Below are positions 33,087-41,531 of a DNA stretch of 64,000 nucleotides, one piece after another. The stretch lies in contig NZ_JAUSVA010000002.1 in NCBI RefSeq assembly GCF_030813695.1, forward strand, positions 682,001-746,000. Direction: 5' to 3'. The notes under the pieces were generated by a model. The model did no database searches. It was not told where the DNA came from and worked only from the letters and a program-made list of their open reading frames with translations. Source of the stretch: Kitasatospora herbaricolor (GTDB lineage Bacteria > Actinomycetota > Actinomycetes > Streptomycetales > Streptomycetaceae). The translations under genes and the position numbers were made by a program. Every line of letters starts with the position of its first letter. Positions within the stretch are counted from its first letter, which is position 1.

Positions 33087-33273
33087 TCACTCGGGCCACT
33101 CATTGAGCTCTTCGGCCTTGCGGGCGGCCTTCTTGCCGATACCCAACCTGGTGCCCGAACACCGAGAACGAGTTGGTGAGTTCGTGCGCGCCACCGGCAT
33201 TGGCGAAGATTCCGGCGACCGCGACAACCGCCGCGACCGCCAGGATGAGAAGTCCGAGAAGAACAAGGATCAT
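33087..33273 (-). pseudogene. Small membrane protein remnant with internal deletion
   Basis: The ATG at 33273 follows GGAGCACGTC. MILVLLGLLILAVAAVVAVA is followed by GIFANAGGAHELTNSFSVFGHQV, the N-terminus of a streptomycete two-helix membrane protein in which the second helix usually follows this point. Instead the frame shifts within a few codons to GIGKKAARKAEELNEWPE (stop at 33087). The second helix appears deleted. This remnant lies directly upstream of the broken holin gene, so both may have been hit by one event. Confidence 0.5.
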
Positions 33274-33319
33274 GACGTGCTCCAAAAGGCTCTACGTCGT
33301 ATGCCTACAGCTAACTCCC

Positions 33320-33352
33320 GGAGTAGGATAATTACTACACCGTAGGTCTACG
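33320..33352 (+). promoter_or_regulatory. Putative promoter/operator of the TetR gene
   Basis: AT-rich TAGGATAAT (possible -10) is followed by overlapping dyads CTAC-N3-GTAG and CGTAG-GT-CTACG (33341-33352). A related CTACGTCGTATGCCTAC lies just upstream. Repeated TAC/GTA half sites suggest a TetR autoregulatory operator. The assignment is tentative. Confidence 0.35.
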
Positions 33353-33399
33353 AACTTTGAGTTCGCCCTCGGTGACCCCGAGCAACAGGAAGGACCACC

Positions 33400-34131
33400 A
33401 TGGCTCAGCCCCCGGCCGACCGGACCGCGGTCAATCCCGCGGCCCACCGGACCGTCCAGGACCCCGGGCCACAGGCCGACGGGAAACTGAGCCGCGCACG
33501 GATGCTCGCCTGCGCCCTGGAGATCATCGACCACGAGGGCGTCGACAAACTCTCCATGCGCCGCCTGGCCCGCGCCCTCGACCACGACCCGATGAGCCTC
33601 TACCGCTACGCGACCAACAAGGCCGCCCTCCTCGACGGCATCGCCGAGATCATCCTCGACCGGCTCACCGTCGACCCCACCGACCCCGACTGGAACGCCC
33701 AACTACGCGCCGTCGCCCACCGCTTCCGCGAACTCGCACTCACCCACCCCAACGCCGTGCCGCTCCTGGTCACCCGCCCTCTCGCAACCCCGCTGGCCCT
33801 ACGCCCCCGCGGCACCCTGCGCCCTCTCGAGGCCATCCTCACCCTGCTCACCCGCGCCGGCTTCAGCGGCCCCGACGCCCTGCACATCTACCGAGCCCTG
33901 TTCGGGCTCCTGCACGGCCACGTCCTCAACGAACTCCAGGAACTCGTCGACAACCCCGACGAGACCGACGACCTGCTGCGCCTGGGACTCCACCGACTGC
34001 CCATCGGCGAATTCCCCCTCCTACGCGGCCTCGCCACCACCCTGGCCACCTACGACGGCGCCGCCGAACTCGAACGCGGCCTCGACATCCTCCTCAGCGG
34101 CCTCACCGCCACCCTCACCCCGCACCCATAG
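33400..34131 (+). CDS. TetR/AcrR-family transcriptional regulator with TetR_C_1-like domain
   Basis: The 243-residue protein has a 28-residue polar leader, then the helix-turn-helix (SRARMLACALEIIDHEGVDK; LSMRRLARALDHDPMSLYRY; NKAALLDGIAEIILDRL). A ligand domain like that of TetR itself (residues 100-240) follows. The ATG at 33400 follows ACAGGAAGGACCACC. The next plus-strand gene encodes a small membrane protein; the divergent side is decayed. Target and ligand are unknown. Confidence 0.88.
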   Translation: MAQPPADRTAVNPAAHRTVQDPGPQADGKLSRARMLACALEIIDHEGVDKLSMRRLARALDHDPMSLYRYATNKAALLDGIAEIILDRLTVDPTDPDWNAQLRAVAHRFRELALTHPNAVPLLVTRPLATPLALRPRGTLRPLEAILTLLTRAGFSGPDALHIYRALFGLLHGHVLNELQELVDNPDETDDLLRLGLHRLPIGEFPLLRGLATTLATYDGAAELERGLDILLSGLTATLTPHP

Positions 34132-34275
34132 CGACCCCCGCGCAGGAGCGCCACGGGCAACGGCGAAACAGCCCGGCAACCGTCCCGCACAACCGGCACG
34201 AAAACAGGAAGCGAAGCATCACCTCCGCACCGACGGAGATTCCGCACCGACGGGGGGCCAGCACCGGAGACCATC

Positions 34276-34431
34276 GTGATCATCCTCGGAATCATCCTCC
34301 TCGCCATCGGATTCCTCACCAGCCTTTCCTTCCTCTGGACCATCGGCATCGCCCTGGTCGTCATCGGCCTGATCCTGTGGGTCATGGGCGCGGTCGGTCA
34401 CGAGGTCGGCGGACGCCGCCACTACTACTGA
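34276..34431 (+). CDS. DUF6131 small membrane protein (51 aa)
   Basis: The GTG at 34276 follows GGAGACCATC. The product (VIILGIILLAIGFLTSLSFL; WTIGIALVVIGLILWVMGAV; GHEVGGRRHYY) has two transmembrane helices and the GGRRHYY/W tail that marks the DUF6131 family. It has no known function and occurs in many streptomycetes, often in several copies. A 12-bp perfect hairpin follows at 34510. Confidence 0.8.
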   Translation: MIILGIILLAIGFLTSLSFLWTIGIALVVIGLILWVMGAVGHEVGGRRHYY

Positions 34432-34509
34432 ACCGACCCGGACCGTTCCAGGCCTCCGGCATCATGTCTTCACGACCCTCCTCATCGGAGCCGTGGCCCC
34501 GGTGGTTCC

Positions 34510-34539
34510 AGCGCCCGACCCTCGACGGGGTCGGGCGCT
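34510..34539 (+). terminator. Hairpin between convergent DUF6131 and helD genes
   Basis: AGCGCCCGACCC pairs perfectly with GGGTCGGGCGCT around a 6-base loop. It is 78 bases after the DUF6131 stop; the rest of 34432-34783 holds no recognisable gene. Confidence 0.6.
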
Positions 34540-34783
34540 CCGACGCCCGGCGTCGACGCCGGCCCGCAGAGACATGTCCCGGCCGGAACAGCGCTCGCAG
34601 AGGGTGCGACGCGCACCAGGTGTGCCGACAACAGGGCCTGGTCATCGGCCTGCTGACGCCGTCGACGCGTCAAGGCCCATGGGCTCCTCACATGGGGCGA
34701 CGACCTGGTGCGGCCGCGGGTGCAAGGCACTCGGCCCTGACCACGCCGCCCCGCCTGGTGGCGGCGACGCGGGCGCGGAGTCG

Positions 34784-36874
34784 TCAGGCGGGCAGGACGG
34801 TGACCGTGCAGAGGCGCTTGGTGGCCCGGGTGAGCGCCACGTACAGGTCCCTCTCCCCGCCGGGGCGGCCCGTGACGATTTCCTCGGGGTTCATGACGAC
34901 GACCCCGTCGAATTCCAGGCCACGTGCTTCGGACGCCGGCACGATGCGTGCGTGGTGGGCGATGCCCCCGGCCGTCAGCTCGCTCACCCTGGCGTCCGCG
35001 CAGATCACTCCCAGAAGCTCGCCCGGGTGCGCGGCGCCCTGGGCGCGGAGTTCCTGGACGACGGCGTTGACCAGCCCGCCCGGAGGCGTGGTCACGGCGC
35101 GAGGGCTCTCACCGCTTCGCAGTGACCGCGTCGGCTTCTGGTCCGGGGCGATCCGGGTGAGCAGGCCCCGGACACCGGCCAGGATCTCCTGCGTGGTGCG
35201 GTAGCTGACGGTCAGGTTGTGCAGCTTGAACCGCGGTCCGACGTGGGGGCTCAGTGCTTCCTTCCAGTCGCGTGCTGTCGCGACCGGGCCTGCCTGGGCG
35301 AAGTCACCCACCAGCGTCATCCCCCTTGCCGGGCAGCGGCGGACGATCATCCGCCACTGCATGGCGGTCAGTTCCTGCGCCTCGTCGACGACGACGTGCC
35401 CGTACGTCCGCTCGGGGGGACCGTCGACCAGGCTCGCCGCCTCGTCCAGCAACGGCACGTCGGCATCGGTCCAGGGGTCGTCCGGACCGCGCAGCAGGAG
35501 GGAGCGCTCCTGCGAGGTCAGGCGGGGCAGGTGCTCGGCGAGCGCGCCGGCGTTCGTCAGGAGCGCCCTCACCAGGTCACCGGGTACCAGCCGCGGCCAC
35601 AACTCCTCGACGGCCCGGTCGACGCCGGCGTCGTCGAGGAGATCGGCCCGGACGGCGGCCAGGTCCAGCTCGTGCACCGGCGCCGGGTCGGGCGCACCTT
35701 CGGCACGGCGCTCGGCTACCCCCGTGAACCGGTCGAGGTCCAGGCCCGTCATCGTGGCGGCATCGGCGTCGATCTGCTCCAGCAGGTCGCCCATGTCCCG
35801 CTGCATCGCGTCGGTGACGGCGTCCACCAGGAGCTCCATGAACAGCCGGCGCGCGGGGTTGTGGCCCGGTGCGGCCGCCAGGGCGGCGTCGCGTGCGGTG
35901 GCGACGTCCTCGCCGGACAGGTGGACCGTTTCCTGCCCGACCCGCAGGGTGAAGTCACCGGCGGGGGCCTGGTGGGCTCGCAGCAGGCCGGCCAGGGCGT
36001 CGGCGAGGTCGGAGCTGCCCTTGATGCGCGCCGTACCCAACGGGTCCACCGCGTCCGTGGACACTCCGACCAGCTCCCGGCAGGTCGCCAGCACGACGTC
36101 GTTCTCCCCCAGCGAGGGGAGGACCTGGGAGATGTAGTCGAGGAACCGGGCGTTCGGGCCGACCACCAGGACGCCCTGCTCCGCGGCGCGCGGGAACGCG
36201 TACAGGACATAGGCCGCCCGGTGCAGGGCGACCACCGTCTTTCCGGTGCCGGGCCCGCCCTGCACCACGGTCACACCGCGGTGGGCGGATCGGACGATCT
36301 CGTCCTGTTCGGCCTGCAGCGTCGCGACGGCCGCGTGCATCCTGCCCGTACGACGGACAGACAGAGCCTCGGCCAACGGGCCGTCCCCCACGACGTCCTC
36401 GTCGGTCGGGGCGCTCCCGTCCAGCAGTTCGTCGCTCACCGAGACGACCGTGCGCTCCTGGAGACGCAGGTGCCGGCGCCGCCGCAGGTCCATCGGGTGG
36501 ACCGGTGTCGCCTCGTAGAAGGGCCGAGCCGCGTTCGCGCGCCAGTCCACGAGCCGAGGCAGGTCGTCCCCCTCCCCGTGGAGTCCGATCCGCCCGATGC
36601 GCAGGGCCGTGCCGTCCGTCCGGTCGATGCGCCCGAAGACCAGCCCCTTTTCGGCGCTCTCCAGCCGGCCGATCTCCTTGGCCAGCCGCTCGGCGGCCGT
36701 TTCCCGCTCGTACGCCTCCCCCGCACTGTCCGCCGGGGCCTCCAGCACATTCGCTCGCTGTACTCGCGCCTCGGAAATCCGCTCGGCGAGCAACTCGTAC
36801 AAGGAGGACACATAATCCCGCTCCGATGCAACCGCACGCACAGCGGGATCATTCGTTTTCGACAACAGGGACAA
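34784..36874 (-). CDS. helD: HelD-type UvrD-like ATPase (RNA polymerase recycling factor)
   Basis: About 696 residues. N-terminal coiled-coil arm (ASERDYVSSLYELLAERISE), Walker A GGPGTGKTVVALHRAAYVLY, motif II VVDEAQELTAMQWRMIV, motif III LVGDFAQAG, motif IV-VI region with SYRTTQEIL and LYVALTRATKRL. HelD proteins bind RNA polymerase through the N-terminal arm, release stalled complexes and can protect against rifamycins. The frame is open to 36961, but its first 29 codons are AT-rich and unlike the family. A TTG at 36874 follows GAAGGAGCCCC and is preferred with moderate confidence. Confidence 0.87.
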   Translation of the reverse strand: MSLLSKTNDPAVRAVASERDYVSSLYELLAERISEARVQRANVLEAPADSAGEAYERETAAERLAKEIGRLESAEKGLVFGRIDRTDGTALRIGRIGLHGEGDDLPRLVDWRANAARPFYEATPVHPMDLRRRRHLRLQERTVVSVSDELLDGSAPTDEDVVGDGPLAEALSVRRTGRMHAAVATLQAEQDEIVRSAHRGVTVVQGGPGTGKTVVALHRAAYVLYAFPRAAEQGVLVVGPNARFLDYISQVLPSLGENDVVLATCRELVGVSTDAVDPLGTARIKGSSDLADALAGLLRAHQAPAGDFTLRVGQETVHLSGEDVATARDAALAAAPGHNPARRLFMELLVDAVTDAMQRDMGDLLEQIDADAATMTGLDLDRFTGVAERRAEGAPDPAPVHELDLAAVRADLLDDAGVDRAVEELWPRLVPGDLVRALLTNAGALAEHLPRLTSQERSLLLRGPDDPWTDADVPLLDEAASLVDGPPERTYGHVVVDEAQELTAMQWRMIVRRCPARGMTLVGDFAQAGPVATARDWKEALSPHVGPRFKLHNLTVSYRTTQEILAGVRGLLTRIAPDQKPTRSLRSGESPRAVTTPPGGLVNAVVQELRAQGAAHPGELLGVICADARVSELTAGGIAHHARIVPASEARGLEFDGVVVMNPEEIVTGRPGGERDLYVALTRATKRLCTVTVLPA

Positions 36875-37355
36875 CAGGGGCTCCTTCGATTCGAGCCACA
36901 CCGTACGACCAAAGCTCCCTGAAGTTAAGTCTTGACTTGCCTGACGAATCTGTGGCCTCACGGCCGGATCGACGACGGCCGGCCGTCCGGCATGTCGCGC
37001 ATTCCGCCGTTCCGTCCATTACTGATCGCACTCCAGCTGCCCGCCCGCCTGCCTTTCCGGCGAGAAATCCCTTGGGGTTTTCCGGCGATGTATTTCTGCG
37101 CCCGAAAAATGGGGAAGAACCGGCGATGTGCCCGTGGCCGCCGACAGGTCAACCAGAGTCGTGCAAAGCGAAAGACGGTCGAATTCTCACCCTCGACATC
37201 GACGGAGGGATCGAACACGGTGCGATACAACTCCCTTCGCCCTCGCGAAATCATCCTCGAACCGGGCGACGGCCGGGATGTCGTCGGGCCCGGCCCCGGC
37301 GAGGGAGTGCGGCGGCTCGGAAGGATCGCGACACAGGAGGGTCGCGACACCGAAA
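36875..37355. other. Promoter region of helD and intergenic sequence
   Basis: About 480 bases, lower in GC than the surroundings (for example CAAGACTTAACTTCAGGGAG on the minus strand near 36920). This supports promoter function for helD. I looked for the 19-bp rifamycin-associated palindrome known upstream of some helR genes and did not find it. No gene is recognised. Confidence 0.4.
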
Positions 37356-37394
37356 GACGTGCGGGCCCGGCCGTTTCGGCCGGGCCCGCACGTC
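37356..37394 (-). terminator. Strong hairpin after CsbD paralogue B
   Basis: A perfect 18-bp stem (37356-37373 with 37377-37394; GACGTGCGGGCCCGGCCG) with loop TTT lies 9 bases beyond the minus-strand CsbD stop. Confidence 0.85.
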
Positions 37395-37403
37395 CAGGTG
37401 GGT

Positions 37404-37577
37404 TCAGCGCTTGAAGGCGTCCTTGACGTGCTCGCCGGCCTGCTTGAGGTCGGCCTTGGCCTGGTCGGCCCTGCCCTCGGCCTCAAGGCGCTCGTTGCCG
37501 ACCGCCTTGCCGGCGGTCTCCTTGGCCTTGCCCTTGAGCTTGTCGCCGGTGTTCCCGATCTTGTCGTCCGTGCTCAT
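37404..37577 (-). CDS. CsbD-family stress protein, paralogue B
   Basis: Minus-strand ATG at 37577 with GAGGAGAGCGTG upstream. The 57-residue product (MSTDDKIGNTGDKLKGKAKE; TAGKAVGNERLEAEGRADQA; KADLKQAGEHVKDAFKR) is about 80% identical to the protein at 31281-31454 and has the same length. It is divergent from hydrophobic-protein paralogue B, mirroring the arrangement at 31 kb in inverted orientation. Confidence 0.92.
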   Translation of the reverse strand: MSTDDKIGNTGDKLKGKAKETAGKAVGNERLEAEGRADQAKADLKQAGEHVKDAFKR

Positions 37578-37644
37578 CACGCTCTCCTCACCCTCGCAAC
37601 GCCGTCGTCCTGACGACGGACCGCCTGCCCGCCCCGGCGGGGAA

Positions 37645-37663
37645 GATTCCTAGGAATATGCGC
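37645..37663. promoter_or_regulatory. Conserved palindrome in hydrophobic/CsbD promoter, copy B
   Basis: Contains the perfect 12-base palindrome ATTCCTAGGAAT inside a 19-base block conserved (inverted) with 31195-31213. Central placement between two divergent stress genes suggests a shared regulator-binding or bidirectional promoter element. Confidence 0.55.
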
Positions 37664-37711
37664 CCGGGACGGGGGCAGTCGGTTCTGCGTCAACCGACTC
37701 TGGAGGTCACG

Positions 37712-37882
37712 ATGGTTCCCCTTCTGCTCGTCCTGCTGCTCGCCCTGCTCCTGTTCGGCGCCGGCTTCGCGGTGAAGATCCTCTGGTGGGTGGCCGTCGT
37801 CGTACTGGTGCTCTGGCTGGTGGGCTTCGTGGCCCGCGGCACCCACTCCTCCGGCCGCCGCCACCGCTGGTACCGCTGGTAG
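37712..37882 (+). CDS. Small hydrophobic membrane protein (56 aa), paralogue B
   Basis: The ATG at 37712 follows CTGGAGGTCACG. MVPLLLVLLLALLLFGAGFA and VKILWWVAVVVLVLWLVGFV form two membrane segments; the tail ARGTHSSGRRHRWYRW is identical to paralogue A. It is too short for most gene finders, but the two copies differ mainly at conservative and synonymous sites, which supports real translation. Function is unknown; linked to CsbD in both copies. Confidence 0.87.
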   Translation: MVPLLLVLLLALLLFGAGFAVKILWWVAVVVLVLWLVGFVARGTHSSGRRHRWYRW

Positions 37883-37905
37883 GGAGAGTCCGGAACCAGA
37901 CCTTG

Positions 37906-37938
37906 GGCGGGGTGTTCGCGGCGACGCGGCACCCCGCC
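37906..37938 (+). terminator. Hairpin after hydrophobic-protein paralogue B
   Basis: GGCGGGGTG pairs with CACCCCGCC around a 15-base loop, 24 bases after the stop. It shares its stem with the hairpin after paralogue A. Confidence 0.6.
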
Positions 37939-38076
37939 TGCGCGTGCCCGCCCCGTCCGCCGGCCGGCCGCCCCCAGCAGGGCGGGAGCGGGTTCCCGTG
38001 GCGTGTTCGGGGCGGAACGGGGAACACGGGCGGTGGGCCGCGGCGGGCGTGGCCCGTGGGAGAACGGATTCCGGGC

Positions 38077-39261
38077 ATGAAGGTGCCGCCGAGGTTGCGG
38101 GTGATGACGACCATGGCGTCGGGGGAGGTCCGACGCCGGCTGTTCGTGCCGGAGGGGGCCGCCCCGGCATCGGCGCCGGCGGCACCGCCGGCCGGGGAGC
38201 CGGCCGCGGTGGCACCGCGGGACGCGGGCGGGGTGCTCGCGTCGGTGCCCTGGTTCTCGGCGGGCCTGCGGTTGGCGCTGGGTGCGCTGGTCGGCTGGTT
38301 CCTGTTCGAGCAACTGCTGCGGCTCGAAGCACTGCTGACGCTGCTGGTGCTGTCGGCGTTCATCGCAGTCAGCCTGGAGCCGGTGGTGGCCGCGCTGTGC
38401 CGGCGGCGGCTGCGGCGCGGGTGGGCGGTGGCCACCGTCCTGAGCGTGTTCCTGCTGTTCGCCGCGTGGTTCCTGGTGCTGGTCGTGCCGCCGGTGAGTC
38501 GGGAGGCCGGCGTCCTGATGCGCAGCGTTCCGGGCTGGTTGCAGCAGTTGCACGACCATCACTCCGCGCTGGGCCGGATCGAGGACCGCTACCACCTGGT
38601 GGCGCGGGCGAAGCAGGCCCTGGGCGGGGACGGCGGGCCGGGCGTGCTGGGTGGCGTCCTCGGTGCGGGCCGGCTGCTGCTCGACACGGTGACGTCGCTG
38701 GTCGTCGTGGTCACCGTGACGCTGTACTTCATGGCGGGGCTGCCTGCCATCAAGGAGTTCTGCTACCGCTTCGTCGCCGGCCGCCGTCGGGATCGGGCCC
38801 GCGAGCTGACGGAGGAGATCCTGTCGCGGACCGGGCGCTACATGCTGGGCAACGTGGTGACCTCGGCGATCGCCGGGATCGCCACCGCCGTGTGGTGCGC
38901 GGCGGTCGGGGTGCCGTACGCGGCCGCGCTGGGGGTGTTCGTGGCGCTGATGGACCTGGTGCCGATCGTCGGCTCGACCGTCGGCGGCGTGGTCGTCAGC
39001 CTGGTCGCGCTCGCCGTCTCCTGGCCGGTCGCGCTCGCCACGGCCGGCTTCTACGTCGGCTTCCGGCTGCTGGAGGACTACCTGATCATGCCGCGGACCA
39101 TGCAGTTCGCGGTCGACGTGCACCCCTTCGTCACCGTGGTGGCCGTCCTGGCCGGCGGCGCGCTGATGGGCATCGTCGGCGCGCTGGTCGCCGTTCCCGC
39201 CGCGGTCGCCCTCGGCCTGATCCTGGACGAGTTCGTCTTCCCCCGGCTGGACGGCCGCTAG
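38077..39261 (+). CDS. AI-2E/PerM family membrane transporter
   Basis: A 394-residue protein with an Ala/Pro-rich N-terminus, then PWFSAGLRLALGALVGWFLF and about eight transmembrane helices in the AI-2E (PerM) pattern. A soluble loop (about residues 145-195) and conserved blocks YMLGNVVTSAIAGIATAVWC, MDLVPIVGSTVGGVVVSLVA and DYLIMPRTMQFAVDVHPFV are visible. Members are exporters or antiporters of uncertain substrate. ATGs at 38077 and 38104 are both possible; neither has a strong ribosome site. Confidence 0.87.
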   Translation: MKVPPRLRVMTTMASGEVRRRLFVPEGAAPASAPAAPPAGEPAAVAPRDAGGVLASVPWFSAGLRLALGALVGWFLFEQLLRLEALLTLLVLSAFIAVSLEPVVAALCRRRLRRGWAVATVLSVFLLFAAWFLVLVVPPVSREAGVLMRSVPGWLQQLHDHHSALGRIEDRYHLVARAKQALGGDGGPGVLGGVLGAGRLLLDTVTSLVVVVTVTLYFMAGLPAIKEFCYRFVAGRRRDRARELTEEILSRTGRYMLGNVVTSAIAGIATAVWCAAVGVPYAAALGVFVALMDLVPIVGSTVGGVVVSLVALAVSWPVALATAGFYVGFRLLEDYLIMPRTMQFAVDVHPFVTVVAVLAGGALMGIVGALVAVPAAVALGLILDEFVFPRLDGR

Positions 39262-39360
39262 GGTCCCCGCCGAAGGGGCGCGGCGGCACGGGTCCGCCCG
39301 ATCGCGCAGGGGGTCGGGGTGTCGCTCCGGCGCCCCGGCTCCGCCGGCTCCGCCGGGTTC

Positions 39361-39396
39361 GGCGGGCTCGGCGGGCTCGGCGGGCTCGGCGGGCTC
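39361..39396. repeat. 9-bp tandem repeat, four copies
   Basis: Four copies of ggcgggctc lie in the spacer between the convergent transporter and phospholipase genes, preceded by related ggctccgcc units. Confidence 0.85.
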
Positions 39397-39476
39397 CCGG
39401 CGGTCGAACCTGGTCACCCGTCCCCGACGGAACGGCAGAGGCGGGCGGCCGCGTCCGGGCGGCCGAGCACGGCGGA

Positions 39477-39502
39477 GGGACGGCCCCGCCGGGGGCCGTC
39501 CC
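39477..39502. terminator. Bidirectional hairpin between transporter and phospholipase genes
   Basis: GGGACGGCCCC pairs perfectly with GGGGCCGTCCC around a 4-base loop, 16 bases beyond the phospholipase stop. Confidence 0.75.
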
Positions 39503-39518
39503 TGACGGGGCACGAGGG

Positions 39519-40823
39519 TCAGAGGAAGTGCCGGATGGGGGCGGTCGCCGCCTCCAGGGCCCGCGAGCGGATACCCCGGGTGCGCCAGCGCGCGGGGTCG
39601 ATCCGTTCGCTGCGCGTGACGTCCTCGTCGAAGTGCTGGTCCAGCCGGGCGGTGAAGTCCTCGTCGATCACGGCGAGCATCACCTCCTCGTCGTGGTCGA
39701 GGGAGCGGCGGTTGAAGTTGCTCGACCCGATCAGGGTGGCGATGCCGTCCACGGTCAGCACCTTGGCGTGCATCATGGTCGGCTGGAACTGCCAGACCAC
39801 CACCCCGGCGGCGGTGAGCTCCTCGAAGAAGCGGGCCCCCGCGAGCTGGCAGACCCGCTTGTCGGTGTGCGGGCCCGGCAGCAGGAGTTCCACCTCCACG
39901 CCCCGCCGAGCCGCGGCGCACAACAGGTCCACGAAGTAGCGGTCGGGCGCGAAGTAGGCGGTGGCCAGGCGCAGCCGCCGCTCGGCGGAGGAGATGACCA
40001 CCCGCATCAGCGTCTGCAGGTCCTGCCATCCGACGGTGGCGGACCCGCGGACCACCTGGACGACGGACGAGCCGGGCTGGGGGTGGTCCTCGAAACGGTC
40101 CGCCGTGTCGTAGAGCGCGTCCTCGCGGCACTCGGCCCAGTTCTGGGCGAAGGCCGCGGCGATTCCGTCGACGGCCGGGCCCCGCACCTGGACGTGGGTG
40201 TCGCGCCATTCGTCCGGGTTACGGGCGTCGCCGCACCACTCCTGCGCGATACCGACGCCGCCGGTGAACGCCGTCCGGGCGTCGACGACCAGCACCTTGC
40301 GGTGGCAGCGGTGGTTCTGCTTCAGCGGTGAGAGCCTGACCGGCCGGCGGAACCAGGCGACCTGGACGCCGGCGGACTCCATCAGGTCCAGCAGTTCCCG
40401 CTCGATCAGCCGGCTGCCGAAGCCGTCGAGGAGCAGGCGCACCCGGACGCCTTCGCGGGCCTTGTCCGCCAGCGCGTGGGCGAACCGGTGGGCGATGTCC
40501 CCGCGCCAGTAGACGAAGGTGGTCATGTCCACCGTGTGGCGGGCCGCCTCGACGGCTCGCAGCATCGCCGGGAATATCTCGTCCCCGTTGCGCAGCGGCA
40601 GCAGGGCGTTGCCCTCGGTCGCGGCGATGCCGATCAGCCGTTCCAGGCGCCGGCGCAGCGCTTGCTTGCGGGCTGCGACATCCTGGCCGGGCTCGCCCGT
40701 ACGGGCGGGATCGGCGGTTCGGCCGGGCTCGGTGCCGCGGCCGGGCCCGGACCTGGGCGCGAGGGCGCGGATGGTGGCCTTCGCGGGGGTCGGTTCGATG
40801 CGGGCGGTGGGCTCGGACAGCAC
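39519..40823 (-). CDS. Phospholipase D-like protein, cardiolipin synthase type
   Basis: The 434-residue protein has two HKD motifs, H174-K176-D181 (HRKVLVVD) and H352-K354-D359 (HAKVLTVD), each followed by the glycine/serine block (FTGGVGI; LIGSSNFNRRS). This is typical of ClsA/B-type enzymes that condense phospholipids into cardiolipin. No transmembrane helix is seen at the N-terminus, only a 50-residue Pro/Arg-rich segment, so membrane binding would be peripheral. The start ATG at 40823 is the first in frame. Confidence 0.87.
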   Translation of the reverse strand: MLSEPTARIEPTPAKATIRALAPRSGPGRGTEPGRTADPARTGEPGQDVAARKQALRRRLERLIGIAATEGNALLPLRNGDEIFPAMLRAVEAARHTVDMTTFVYWRGDIAHRFAHALADKAREGVRVRLLLDGFGSRLIERELLDLMESAGVQVAWFRRPVRLSPLKQNHRCHRKVLVVDARTAFTGGVGIAQEWCGDARNPDEWRDTHVQVRGPAVDGIAAAFAQNWAECREDALYDTADRFEDHPQPGSSVVQVVRGSATVGWQDLQTLMRVVISSAERRLRLATAYFAPDRYFVDLLCAAARRGVEVELLLPGPHTDKRVCQLAGARFFEELTAAGVVVWQFQPTMMHAKVLTVDGIATLIGSSNFNRRSLDHDEEVMLAVIDEDFTARLDQHFDEDVTRSERIDPARWRTRGIRSRALEAATAPIRHFL

Positions 40824-41531
40824 GGGGTCCCCTCCGGGGCGGTCGGGTCCGGCCCTGGGTGCGGGCCGGACGAAGACGGTGACTGCGCTCTGCTACCCGC
40901 TCGCGGAGAGTTCACCGCGAGCGGTGGTCACCGTCGGCCCGACGGCGACCGGGCCGGGTCCGCCGGGCCGGCCGGGCGGTCCGAACCGATTGATCGGCGG
41001 GGCGGTTCATGCTCAGCGTGAAGGGCAGGTCGAAGTCGATGTCCTGCGGCACGGGCTCCAGAAGCTGGTTCGTCCGGTGCACGGTGCGCCGGCGAAGGCT
41101 CCGGAGGCACCGTAGGGCCCGAACGGCACTGGGGAGACCGGACCCCGATCGGCAAGGCCGGCAGCTGCGCGCGCGGGGCGGACGGCTCCCGTCGTCGGTG
41201 ACCTCGGCGGAGCAGATCGGCAGGCGCTCTTGGGTCGTCCCCCAGGACGCCGCAGCTACGTCAGGGCGCCTCTTCCACCAGGTGCCGGCACCGTCCCAGA
41301 AGTTGATCACGGCAATTCGCTCTGTTCGCAAGGTGCGCGACGAAGTCAGGTGGCGCGGCGCCAAGTGATCCCACGACCACGTCAGGCTTCCCCTCCCCTG
41401 GCGTGGTGCTCCGCGGACAAGGGCCGGGCCGGGCCGGACGGTGCCCCGGCTGCCCGCCGCCGGGCACGGGCGGCGGGCAGCCGACGAGGTCGACGCGGGA
41501 AGGGGCCGAGGCGCCGAGGTGGGACCGGCCC
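40824..41531. other. Long intergenic region with possible gene debris
   Basis: 708 bases between two minus-strand genes. Minus-strand frames contain short protein-like pieces: VHRTNQLLEPVPQDIDFDLP with FTLSMNRP near 41090-41000, and ERIAVINFWDGAGTWWKRRP near 41330-41260. They are not joined into a gene I recognise. They may be remnants of a decayed coding sequence; the region must also hold the promoter of the phospholipase gene. Confidence 0.35.

Noticed and set aside
33357..35204. 615-codon plus-strand frame
   Set aside because: It overlaps the TetR gene in another frame and the antisense of helD. Pro/Arg repeats show it to be a GC shadow.
36875..37355. Rifamycin-associated element upstream of helD
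   Set aside because: No 19-bp palindrome of the known type was found on reading the region.
37690..40209. 839-codon minus-strand frame
   Set aside because: Antisense to the AI-2E transporter and the hydrophobic-protein gene, with His/Gln/Pro-rich low-complexity composition.
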